A stretch of DNA of 5,456 nucleotides from Candidatus Peregrinibacteria bacterium (GTDB taxonomy: Bacteria; Patescibacteriota; Gracilibacteria; UM-FILTER-43-11): the NCBI GenBank assembly GCA_016220125.1, contig JACRIF010000114.1:1-5456 (forward strand). Reading direction: 5' to 3'. How positions within the stretch are numbered: position 1 is the first letter of the stretch; every line of letters begins with the position of its first letter. This document shows positions 1 to 5,456 of the stretch, in pieces. Made by a program: the position numbers and the translations under genes. The notes below the pieces were generated by a model. That model made no database searches. It was given only the letters and a program-made list of their open reading frames with translations, and was not told where the DNA came from.

Positions 1-831
1 AAGGGTTTTGTTGTGGTTGGTTTTTCCAGTCAAAAACAATTGGCCAAATGAACTTATAGATGGATAGGCGGAATTGTCACGAGATACATCCAATTGCGAT
101 GCGGGGGCAGTGGTCCCGACTCCCACAGCACCGTTGTCCGCAGTCATCATATCGATATTACCTCCTTTGCCAATGAACCTAAGCCCACCCTCTCCAACAG
201 TGGGGGTTGTCGCGATGGCCGCCTTCGCCCCGCCTGAGGAATTCTCAAAAATGATACTTCCCGGAAGTTCGGCAGATGCCGTGAGAGAAAGTGCGCCGCT
301 ATTGCCGATATCCAAAGCGGATCGCGGATTCGTATTGGAAACGCCAACCCTCCCGGTTTGATCCACCGTCATGACTGGGCCCGAGGCGTTCTCGATGCTC
401 AAATTGTCACCTGTCGCGCCCTTGTTGTAAATATGCCACTTGGTCACCGCGTTCTCGTTTAGGCGGATGCCTGCGTCTTGGTTGATGGCGTTGGTGTCCA
501 ACATCAGGAAGGATCCGGGCCAGCCGTCCTTTTTGATATGCAGGCCGGTCTGGGGGGTGCTGGTCCCGATGCCCACGTAGCCTCCATTGAAAATCGCCGC
601 ATAGTTGACCGTGCCGCCCGTGGCGTTCACCGAAAGGCCGTAGTTGATCGATCCGGCGCCATCCCACGTTCCCGTGGAGGAAACCCCAAGCCCCATTTTG
701 AGCTTGGCGGGAGTGGAGGAGGTGGACGTGTTGCCAATGGCGGCGCCAAAAAAATGATCCGTTTTCGCCCCGGAAGCCGTGACCGTGAGTTTCGTGACCG
801 GGCTTGAAACCGTTCCAATCCCCACGTTCCC
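1..831 (-). repeat. Four degenerate protein repeats of the GxVGxG type within the partial surface gene
   Basis: The repeat openings lie at residues 183, 266, 342 and 416 of the partial protein (nucleotides 831, 582, 354 and 132), so the spacing is 83, 76 and 74 residues. Each opening is followed after a few residues by P or SP and a short hydrophobic strand (for example KLTV, GLHI, ALDI, QLDV). Conservation is in the protein rather than the DNA. The array may continue beyond position 1. Confidence 0.75.
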
Positions 832-1377
832 CGTGTTGGTGTTCGAGATGTCGTTGCCGGAGGCGAGCCAGAGGCTGTCGCCCTGCCCGCAGGCCCAGGC
901 CTTGGTCGTGTTGTTCCAAACGGGGGTCTGGCCGTCGACGCAGTCGGAGTCGGGGACCGTGACGAGGCGGCCGAGGACGCTGCCCCTCCACACCTTGTAG
1001 ACCGTGTCGGTCAGGGCCTGTCGGATGACCGTGAGGGTGTCGACGCAGACGTTGTTCCCGATGTGGAGCTGGCCGGGGCAGACGGCGGTGCCGGAGGAGG
1101 TGGCGACGCAGGCGTTCGTGGAGCAGCTGAACTGCTGGGCCGGGCACGAGACGGGGGTCCGGCAGCCGCCGCCCGAGGCGGATCCGATCCAGACCTTGCC
1201 CGCGGGGCATCCGGCGGCGAGGGATGGCGGGGGCACGCAGCAGGTGGTGGCCGCGGTCATCCCGGCGGGGCAGACCTCGTTCACGGCGAGGGCGGGGGAA
1301 GAAGGAAGAACACCCAACACCAAAAAAAATGCTAGGGAAATCTGAAATGGAATCAACTTTTTTAAACCGAAGGACAT
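1..1377 (-). CDS. Secreted surface protein, Cys-rich N-terminus plus GxVGxG tail-fibre-like repeats (3' end beyond window)
   Basis: The frame is open for 459 codons from ATG at 1377 to the window edge with no stop, so the C-terminus is missing. Residues 1-31 form a signal peptide: lysines at 6-7, a hydrophobic core at about 10-24, and a likely cleavage after PALA (28-31). Residues 36-163 are cysteine-rich (C36, C46, C47, C57, C72, C78, C85, C90, C100, C111, C146, C163). From residue 183 there are four repeats opening with GNVGIGT (183), GYVGIGT (266), GRVGVSN (342) and GAVGVGT (416), each followed by a segment ending in an L-x-V/I strand. Such repeats are known from phage tail-fibre-like and bacterial surface proteins, which often end in a self-cleaving peptidase S74 chaperone domain; whether one follows cannot be seen. 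The gene starts 26 bases after the preceding stop, so it is probably co-transcribed. Its middle is more GC-rich than its neighbours. The secreted repeat protein call is firm; function is unknown. Confidence 0.85.
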   Translation of the reverse strand, partial: MSFGLKKLIPFQISLAFFLVLGVLPSSPALAVNEVCPAGMTAATTCCVPPPSLAAGCPAGKVWIGSASGGGCRTPVSCPAQQFSCSTNACVATSSGTAVCPGQLHIGNNVCVDTLTVIRQALTDTVYKVWRGSVLGRLVTVPDSDCVDGQTPVWNNTTKAWACGQGDSLWLASGNDISNTNTGNVGIGTVSSPVTKLTVTASGAKTDHFFGAAIGNTSTSSTPAKLKMGLGVSSTGTWDGAGSINYGLSVNATGGTVNYAAIFNGGYVGIGTSTPQTGLHIKKDGWPGSFLMLDTNAINQDAGIRLNENAVTKWHIYNKGATGDNLSIENASGPVMTVDQTGRVGVSNTNPRSALDIGNSGALSLTASAELPGSIIFENSSGGAKAAIATTPTVGEGGLRFIGKGGNIDMMTADNGAVGVGTTAPASQLDVSRDNSAYPSISSFGQLFLTGKTNHNKTL

Positions 1378-1387
1378 AAAGCGGGAT

Positions 1388-1392
1388 CCCTT
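1388..1392 (-). promoter_or_regulatory. Ribosome binding site of the partial surface gene
   Basis: On the minus strand AAGGG lies 10 bases before the ATG at 1377, which supports that start. It overlaps an 8-base palindrome, GGGATCCC (1383-1390). The two genes upstream in the same presumed operon lack a comparable purine-rich site. Confidence 0.5.
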
Positions 1393-1403
1393 AAATGAAT
1401 AAG

Positions 1404-3050
1404 TTATTTGCAGCACGAAAATTTGAATGGCATTTCACAGGTGCCAATGCCAGCGTACTTGCCATTAAAACTCCAAATCGTTCCATAGATATCCGAATCG
1501 GGGGTCGCCATATTCCACCCATTGCAATCGTTAACCAAGGGGTATTGGTTGCCGGGGGCGGCTGAATTGACCCAAGCGAATCCGGTGACTCCGGTGAGGG
1601 TGGGCACGTTGGCCAAATAGGAGGCCACAATTTCCTTGGACCAGCACACATGGGTGCCGGCATAGACACTGCTGCAGAGATTGTCCGCGTTTTTATAGTC
1701 GGTTTGCGCCCCCGCATAGGTGGAGGTGGTCAAACCAACAAATCTCGAGGTGGTGTCCGTGGCGGATACGCATATAAGACTTGCATTGCAAATGAGGCCT
1801 GCGGCGCATTGGGAATCAAGGCCGGTGGGGCAGGCGGCACCCAGGCCATTACTTTGGTTTCGGCAGAAACCCAGGACGCAGGAGGTGGCCCCATTGGGCT
1901 GGCCAGCGCATTGCGAATTGTCCGTGCAGGCGACAAGTTCGTTCTCCGGGCTAAAAGGGTTGATGCATTTAAGGGTCTTGGAATCGCACAGCAAACCCAA
2001 ATTGCAACTGCTGGAGTTGGTGCAAGCATCCCCCACTTCACCCGTGTTGGTCGGATTGTTGCAGATGCCAGCGGTGCAGATTTGACCCGCTGGGCAACCG
2101 GTGACAGCGGGATCGCTGGAAGCTGAACAGAATTGATAGCCCGCATTGGCGATCAGCCCCTGAAGAACCGCGGGGACTGTGGAACTGGACCAGTTCAAAT
2201 GGTCGGCTTGGTCAACCTCGGTAAATATATCACCATAAAAATAGGGATCATTGGGAAGTTTGGTTTTTGGGGTATCCGTGTAGCTTCCATAGGAATAGGC
2301 GTTGTTCACAGTCACTCCGCCTAAATTGAGAACTTTGCCACCAAAATAAGTGAAGCCGTCCTCAAAAATTTCGGTGAACCGTGTGGCGTAGGTGACGCAC
2401 ATGCCCAGATTTCGGCCGGAGGGAGTTTTGCCTAAGGAGCACTCGGTGCACTCACCCGTGCAGGGATTGGCCACATCTTTGCCAAGGGCCGCGCAGGAAC
2501 CAGCGGCGCCGGAAGTCTGAACCCCCGCACCAGGACCGTAGTCCATCGCTTGGCAGGCCAAGGTCCCGACACCAAGCTCATCCGGAATATTGGTGGGTTG
2601 ATTATTGACGCAATACACATTGCCCGATTTGCAACCGCCACAACCTCCGGGGCAAATATTGTTTCGGTTTAGGCCTGCGGTGCAGACGGCGCCTGTAATC
2701 GCGGTGCAGACATTGCTGGAGTTCTTGCAATAGCCAGTCCTGCAGGAAGTGTCGATGCCACCAGTGGAGCAATCGAAACTGCTCCAGTTGTTGGTGTTCA
2801 CGGGATCCAGATAGGAGGATTTGACGGCGGTATCCAATTTGCAAGTGAGCGCGCCCCCCACATTCATCACATAATTTTTTCCGCTGGCGGGCTGGATGCA
2901 TGAGAAGAAGGTGTTGCTCGTGTCGCAGCATCCGCTCAGGCCGGCAAGGTCAGTGCCCCAGGCGCATGTTCCCGCATACGCTTTGGGCAATGAAAACAGA
3001 AAAAGGCCCAGGAACAATGACAGGATCAAATATCGGTTGAATAGTTTCAT
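1404..3050 (-). CDS. Secreted cysteine-rich protein (42 Cys) with C-terminal six-Cys CCK domain
   Basis: The protein has 548 residues. Residues 1-26 are a clear signal peptide: K2 and R6, a Leu/Phe-rich core, and cleavage after AYA. The mature part holds all 42 cysteines, an even number, which suits a disulfide-bonded extracytoplasmic protein. Residues 29-218 are Cys-rich with no family I recognise. Residues 219-307 contain no cysteine and many aromatic and acidic residues, so they look like a separate globular insert. Residues 319-428 carry short Cys modules (C343-C349-C355-C362, C375-C381-C391-C396, C407-C415-C421-C427) that resemble small EGF- or dickkopf-like knots. Residues 437-548 form a domain shared with the upstream 187-residue protein, with six cysteines (459, 469, 509, 538, 546, 547) and a final CCK. 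The start at 3050 is fixed by the signal peptide; no Shine-Dalgarno sequence is evident. The gene lies 21 bases downstream of its partner. Function is unknown; a surface or adhesion role is inference. Confidence 0.88.
   Translation of the reverse strand: MKLFNRYLILSLFLGLFLFSLPKAYAGTCAWGTDLAGLSGCCDTSNTFFSCIQPASGKNYVMNVGGALTCKLDTAVKSSYLDPVNTNNWSSFDCSTGGIDTSCRTGYCKNSSNVCTAITGAVCTAGLNRNNICPGGCGGCKSGNVYCVNNQPTNIPDELGVGTLACQAMDYGPGAGVQTSGAAGSCAALGKDVANPCTGECTECSLGKTPSGRNLGMCVTYATRFTEIFEDGFTYFGGKVLNLGGVTVNNAYSYGSYTDTPKTKLPNDPYFYGDIFTEVDQADHLNWSSSTVPAVLQGLIANAGYQFCSASSDPAVTGCPAGQICTAGICNNPTNTGEVGDACTNSSSCNLGLLCDSKTLKCINPFSPENELVACTDNSQCAGQPNGATSCVLGFCRNQSNGLGAACPTGLDSQCAAGLICNASLICVSATDTTSRFVGLTTSTYAGAQTDYKNADNLCSSVYAGTHVCWSKEIVASYLANVPTLTGVTGFAWVNSAAPGNQYPLVNDCNGWNMATPDSDIYGTIWSFNGKYAGIGTCEMPFKFSCCK
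1407..1742 (-). other. C-terminal six-cysteine domain, copy 2
   Basis: This covers residues 437-548 of the 548-residue protein. Landmarks in order are FVG, a Tyr/Ala/Asn segment ending in LCS, GTHVC, a W-V-N strand, NDCNGW, YGTIWSF and FSCCK at the very end. The same landmarks in the same order occur in the upstream protein. The last three cysteine intervals here are 29, 8 and 1 residues (C509-C538-C546-C547), against 33, 8 and 1 in the other copy. I do not recognise a named family. Confidence 0.75.
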
Positions 3051-3071
3051 TGGCGTGAAAATTTATTTAAA

Positions 3072-3635
3072 TTATTTGCAGCAGGCAAATTTGGTACCAG
3101 TGGTGCAAACCGTGATACGGCCCATTTTCTGGGAAAAATCCCAGATGGAACCGTAGTTGGGGTATTGGGGATTGGTGCCGGCGTCGGTCCGAGACCAGCC
3201 TCCGCAATCGTTGGCGCTGGCCAAATAACCTGGAGGACCGTTGTTGATATAAAGGAATGGGGTGGTAACGGGGTTGACCAAAAAAATTTCAGAGACTCCA
3301 GGGGTTCCATGGTTATAGCTATTGGTCATCTCATCGGGAGTGCAGATATGGCTCCCAAGCAAATTGGAATTAGGGGTAGCCCTGCCTGCCTGACTGCAAT
3401 ATTTATTGACCTCCTTGTATTCCGAGGCGGACGTGAAAACGCCGTTGGAAGGCGCATCGTATTCCGAGCTTCCCACAAAAGTTCCGACCACGCCCGTGGT
3501 GGCGTTTGGCTCCGGAGGGAAACCGATGACGGCATACGCATAAAACCCACCGACGACCAAGGCGAGCACGGCGAAAGCCTTGAGGCCCACATCGCTCATC
3601 CATCGCAAAGTTTTGGAGTGTGTTTTCTTTTTCAT
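3072..3635 (-). CDS. Small exported or membrane-anchored protein with six-Cys CCK domain
   Basis: The protein has 187 residues. It has a basic N-terminus (lysines 2-4 and 8, R11) and a hydrophobic segment at about 18-37 (core FAVLALVVGG). This could be a cleaved signal peptide with a site after YAYA (32-35) or an uncleaved N-terminal anchor. Residues 53-187 form a domain with six cysteines (80, 98, 144, 177, 185, 186). Landmarks are FVG, KYCS, GSHICTPDEM, NDCGGW, YGSIWDF and the terminal FACCK. This domain is homologous to the C-terminus of the next gene, with all six cysteines in the same order. No cysteine lies outside it. The start at 3635 gives a sensible export signal, but no Shine-Dalgarno sequence precedes it. 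It is first of three closely spaced genes behind a candidate promoter. It is not a type IV pilin, as it lacks the G-F-T-L-x-E prepilin motif. Function is unknown. Confidence 0.87.
   Translation of the reverse strand: MKKKTHSKTLRWMSDVGLKAFAVLALVVGGFYAYAVIGFPPEPNATTGVVGTFVGSSEYDAPSNGVFTSASEYKEVNKYCSQAGRATPNSNLLGSHICTPDEMTNSYNHGTPGVSEIFLVNPVTTPFLYINNGPPGYLASANDCGGWSRTDAGTNPQYPNYGSIWDFSQKMGRITVCTTGTKFACCK
3075..3479 (-). other. Six-cysteine domain, copy 1
   Basis: This covers residues 53-187 of the 187-residue protein and makes up nearly all of its extracytoplasmic part. It aligns with copy 2 through FVG, CS, G-S/T-H-I/V-C, NDC-G/N-GW, YG-S/T-IW-F and F-A/S-CCK. The first cysteine interval is longer here (18 against 10), because about eight residues are inserted before GSHIC. 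Confidence 0.75.
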
Positions 3636-3668
3636 GAGGGTGATTTGTTTTTGAGTAAGCTAATGCAA

Positions 3669-3697
3669 AATGTACCAAAATCGGATGAGAGTGTAAA
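3669..3697 (-). promoter_or_regulatory. Candidate sigma70-type promoter of the surface-protein operon
   Basis: On the minus strand TTTACA (3697-3692, five of six consensus bases) is followed after exactly 17 bases by TACATT (3674-3669, four of six). Transcription would begin near 3662, about 26 bases before the ATG at 3635. It lies just downstream of the fusA terminator, which is the expected place for a new transcription unit. It is a consensus match only, in AT-rich DNA, so chance is possible. Confidence 0.45.
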
Positions 3698-3755
3698 GGA
3701 AAAGACGCCAGCAGTTTTAGACCAAAGAGAAAAGAGAAATTGGTCAAGGGGGAGT

Positions 3756-3794
3756 AAAACAAAAACCCCTCCCGACCATTGGCCAGAAGGGGTT
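3756..3794 (-). terminator. Rho-independent terminator of fusA
   Basis: On the minus strand AACCCCT (3794-3788) pairs perfectly with AGGGGTT (3770-3764). Inside, GGCC and GGTC can add a four-pair inner stem with one G-T pair around a three-base AAT loop. The outer stem runs straight into TTTTTGTTTT (3765-3756). The other strand has no U-tract, so it acts in one direction. It lies about 40 bases after the fusA stop and separates fusA from the surface operon. Confidence 0.85.
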
Positions 3795-3798
3795 CAAA

Positions 3799-3847
3799 AT
3801 TTAATTCGTAATTTGAAACTCGTAATTCGTAACTATTAATTCTTGAT
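3799..3847 (+). repeat. Degenerate heptanucleotide tandem repeat, core TCGTAAT
   Basis: Read on the plus strand in steps of seven from 3799: ATTTAAT, TCGTAAT, TTGAAAC, TCGTAAT, TCGTAAC, TATTAAT, TCTTGAT. Three of the four core units (3806-3833) match TCGTAAY and the others are diverged. The array begins just after the terminator stem and reaches into the last codons and stop of fusA (stop at 3836-3838). No function is evident. Confidence 0.6.
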
Positions 3848-5437
3848 TCCGCGCGCCTCTTTGATCTTCTCGGCCACATTGCCCGGAACCTTGGCGTAGT
3901 GCGCGAATTCCATGGTGTAGCTGGCGCGGCCTTGGGTCATGGAGCGGAGGGTGGTGGAGTAGCCGAACATTTCCGACAACGGAACCTTGGCCTTGACCGT
4001 TTTGGCCATGCCGCGATCCCCCATCGACTCGATTTGTCCGCGCTTGGAGTTGAGATTGCCCATCACATCGCCCATGTAGTTTTCGGGGGTGACCACCTCG
4101 ACCGACATGATCGGCTCAAGGATGACGGGGTTGGCCTTCTTGCAAGCTTTCTGGAAGCACAGGGAGCCAGCCATCTTGAACGCCAACTCGGAGGAGTCGA
4201 CATCATGGTAGGAGCCATCGTACAACTCGACTTTCACATCGGTCACCGGGTAGCCGGCGACAATGCCACGGGTCAAAGCCTCTTCAATACCCTTGTTGAC
4301 CGCGGGAACGAACTCGCGGGGAATGCGGCCTCCGACCACGGAATCGATGAATTCATAACCCTTGCCTGGCTCGTTGGGCATGACACGGATGAGCACATGG
4401 CCGTACTGACCGCGTCCACCCGTCTGCTTGGAGTATTTCTCTTCGTCTTCGACCTCTTTCTGGATGGTTTCGCGATAGGCGACCTGGGGGGCGCCGACGT
4501 TGGCCTCGACTTTGAACTCGCGCTTCATGCGCTCGACCAGCACCTCCAGATGGAGCTCTCCCATTCCACCGATGATGGTTTGGTTGGTCTCTTCGTCGGA
4601 ACGGACGCTGAAGGTCGGATCCTCCTCGGCCAATTTCTGGAGGGCAAGACCCATTTTCTCTTGGTCGGCCTTGGTCTTGGGCTCGATGGCGATATGGATG
4701 ACCGGAGCGGGGAATTGGATGGATTCGAGGGTCATGACCGGATCATCGGCACCGATGAGCGTATGGCCCGTGCGGATGTTTTTGAGTCCGATCACAGCGC
4801 CAATGTTGCCGGCGCTGATCTCCTCGATCTCTTTGCGATTGTTGGCATGCATTTGGACCAAGCGGCCGATGCGCTCTTTGCTGCCGGAAGAGGAATTGTA
4901 GATGTAGGTGCCAGCCTTCAGGACGCCGGAATACACGCGGACGAACACCAAGCGGCCCACAAAGGGATCGGTCATGATCTTGAACGCAAGCGCGGAAAGG
5001 GGCTCGTTCACATCGGGCTTGCGGACGACCACCTTGGTCTCGTCGCCATCCAAATGTCCGACCACCGGGGGAATGTCCAACGGGGAGGGCAGATAATCGT
5101 TGACCGCGTCCAGCATCAGCTGAACCCCTTTGTTTTTAAGGGAGGAACCCGTGAGGACAGGGTAAAATTTGTTGGCAATCGTGGCGCGGCGGATGGCGGC
5201 CTTGATTTCCTCGACGGTGCCGGGAATCCCTTCGATGAATTTTTCCATGTAGATGTCATCGCCTTCCGCAAGTTGCTCGAGCATCTTTGCCCTCCACTCG
5301 GCGGCGACCGCCTTGAGTGGCTTGTCGGTGCGGACGAGCTCGCGCGCCGCCGCGCCCAGCCGCACCCGCAGGGCATACTGCCGGAAGCCCAGCCCCATCT
5401 GGGCCTGGACCGCCTCGCGGAACACGTTCCGTCCCAT
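3836..5437 (-). CDS. fusA: Elongation factor G, domains II-V; G domain replaced by foreign sequence
   Basis: EF-G is the ribosomal translocase that uses GTP to move tRNA and mRNA; it also acts in ribosome recycling. The ORF has 533 residues from an ATG at 5437, but EF-G similarity begins only near residue 47-49. Visible parts are the end of the G domain (GSSLKNKGVQ at 97-106, DYLPSPLD at 114-121), domain II (ALAFKIMTDPFVGRL at 149-163, GRLVQMHAN at 191-199), domain III (IEPKTKADQEKMGLAL at 251-266, GMGELHLEVL at 291-300), domain IV (GGRGQYGHV at 340-348, SYHDVDSSELAF at 409-420) and domain V (LEPIMSVEV at 440-448, PLSEMFGYS at 486-494, GRASYTMEF at 503-511). Usual length is about 700; roughly the first 215 residues are absent, including P-loop, switches and NKxD. 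Residues 1-48 instead resemble an AraC-type regulator. The frame stays open to 5455, so 5437 is not a credible fusA start. As it stands the product cannot be a working GTPase. Confidence 0.9.
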   Translation of the reverse strand: MGRNVFREAVQAQMGLGFRQYALRVRLGAAARELVRTDKPLKAVAAEWRAKMLEQLAEGDDIYMEKFIEGIPGTVEEIKAAIRRATIANKFYPVLTGSSLKNKGVQLMLDAVNDYLPSPLDIPPVVGHLDGDETKVVVRKPDVNEPLSALAFKIMTDPFVGRLVFVRVYSGVLKAGTYIYNSSSGSKERIGRLVQMHANNRKEIEEISAGNIGAVIGLKNIRTGHTLIGADDPVMTLESIQFPAPVIHIAIEPKTKADQEKMGLALQKLAEEDPTFSVRSDEETNQTIIGGMGELHLEVLVERMKREFKVEANVGAPQVAYRETIQKEVEDEEKYSKQTGGRGQYGHVLIRVMPNEPGKGYEFIDSVVGGRIPREFVPAVNKGIEEALTRGIVAGYPVTDVKVELYDGSYHDVDSSELAFKMAGSLCFQKACKKANPVILEPIMSVEVVTPENYMGDVMGNLNSKRGQIESMGDRGMAKTVKAKVPLSEMFGYSTTLRSMTQGRASYTMEFAHYAKVPGNVAEKIKEARGIKN

Positions 5438-5455
5438 CCCGCATCTCGCGGCGGC
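5294..5455 (-). pseudogene. AraC-family DNA-binding domain fragment joined in frame to fusA
   Basis: The minus-strand frame from the window edge reads AAARCGMGRNVFREAVQAQ, then a GLGFRQYALRVRL-like linker helix, then AARELVRTDKPLKAVAAEW. This matches the layout of an AraC/XylS DNA-binding domain: a first helix-turn-helix, the linker helix with its typical R-L/V-R-L pattern, and the start of the second helix-turn-helix (usually P-x-x-x-x-A-x-x-x-G-F). It stops at AAEW, where a G-F and SHF-x-R-x-F segment would be expected, and EF-G sequence follows. GC is about 76% by hand count over 5341-5456, against about 48-60% in the adjoining fusA lines. The upstream part lies beyond the window. The family call rests on pattern memory without a search. 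Confidence 0.65.
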
Positions 5456-5456
5456 C

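Noticed and set aside
407..1210. 267-codon minus-strand frame, Arg/His/Pro-rich
   Set aside because: It is out of frame with the signal-peptide-bearing repeat gene over the same bases, and its composition is typical of a shifted reading of GC-rich codons.
1383..1390. GGGATCCC palindrome between the second and third surface genes as an operator or terminator
   Set aside because: It is only eight bases, with no flanking extension or T-tract, and it overlaps the ribosome binding site by chance as far as can be seen.
1407..1742. Diversity-generating retroelement target (variable C-terminal lectin-like domain)
   Set aside because: Two C-terminal domains with a lectin-like layout raised the idea, but no reverse transcriptase, template repeat or adenine-biased near-identical DNA copy is in the window; the two domains are diverged paralogues.
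1650..2126. 158-codon plus-strand frame antisense to the Cys-rich gene
   Set aside because: It is a shadow of the minus-strand coding frame without a signal, motif or ribosome binding site.
3530..3635. Type IV pilin-like N-terminus of the 187-residue protein
   Set aside because: The basic start and hydrophobic segment are present, but there is no G-F-T-L-x-E processing site.
3165..3839. 224-codon plus-strand frame opposite the 187-residue gene and the intergenic region
   Set aside because: It runs through the terminator and repeat, has no recognisable motif, and opposes a gene with clear homology to its neighbour.
3403..3879. 158-codon minus-strand frame spanning the fusA end, intergenic region and start of the 187-residue gene
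   Set aside because: It overlaps two real genes in another frame and reads through a rho-independent terminator; its N-terminal NSYELRVSNYEL is the translated heptanucleotide repeat.
5294..5437. A genuine new AraC-EF-G fusion regulator
   Set aside because: Both domains are truncated at the joint (second HTH missing, GTPase domain missing) and the composition changes abruptly there, which fits a chimera better than a functional fusion.

Overview
The window holds four protein-coding regions, all on the minus strand, so transcription runs from the high-coordinate end to the low. Three encode exported, cysteine-rich or repeat-containing surface proteins. The fourth is most of a translation elongation factor G gene. 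No tRNA, rRNA, CRISPR array or transposase is visible. The sequence suggests an uncultivated bacterium of moderate GC, perhaps a candidate phylum such as Patescibacteria. This is a weak inference from the style of the EF-G and of the small secreted proteins; nothing here fixes the taxon.

Region by region, reading 5'->3' on the minus strand: (1) 5456-~5294 is a very GC-rich fragment that reads as part of an AraC-type helix-turn-helix domain. It runs in frame into (2) the EF-G C-terminal two thirds (~5294-3836), which has domains II-V but no GTP-binding domain. The junction looks like a chimera, either an assembly or amplification artefact or a real rearrangement. (3) 3835-3639 is intergenic. 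It has a heptanucleotide tandem repeat that abuts the fusA stop, a convincing rho-independent terminator, and a plausible sigma70-type promoter facing the next genes. (4) 3635-3072 encodes a 187-residue membrane-anchored or secreted protein. (5) 3050-1404 encodes a 548-residue secreted protein with 42 cysteines. (6) 1377 to the window edge encodes at least 459 residues of a secreted protein with a Cys-rich N-terminal part and four GxVGxG-type repeats, as found in tail-fibre-like surface proteins.

Genes 4-6 are separated by only 21 and 26 bases and have one candidate promoter in front, so they are probably one operon for an extracytoplasmic system. The first two share a homologous C-terminal domain with six conserved cysteines, and both end in Cys-Cys-Lys. 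I do not recognise this domain as a named family. Their function is unknown; a cell-surface or adhesion role is inference only.
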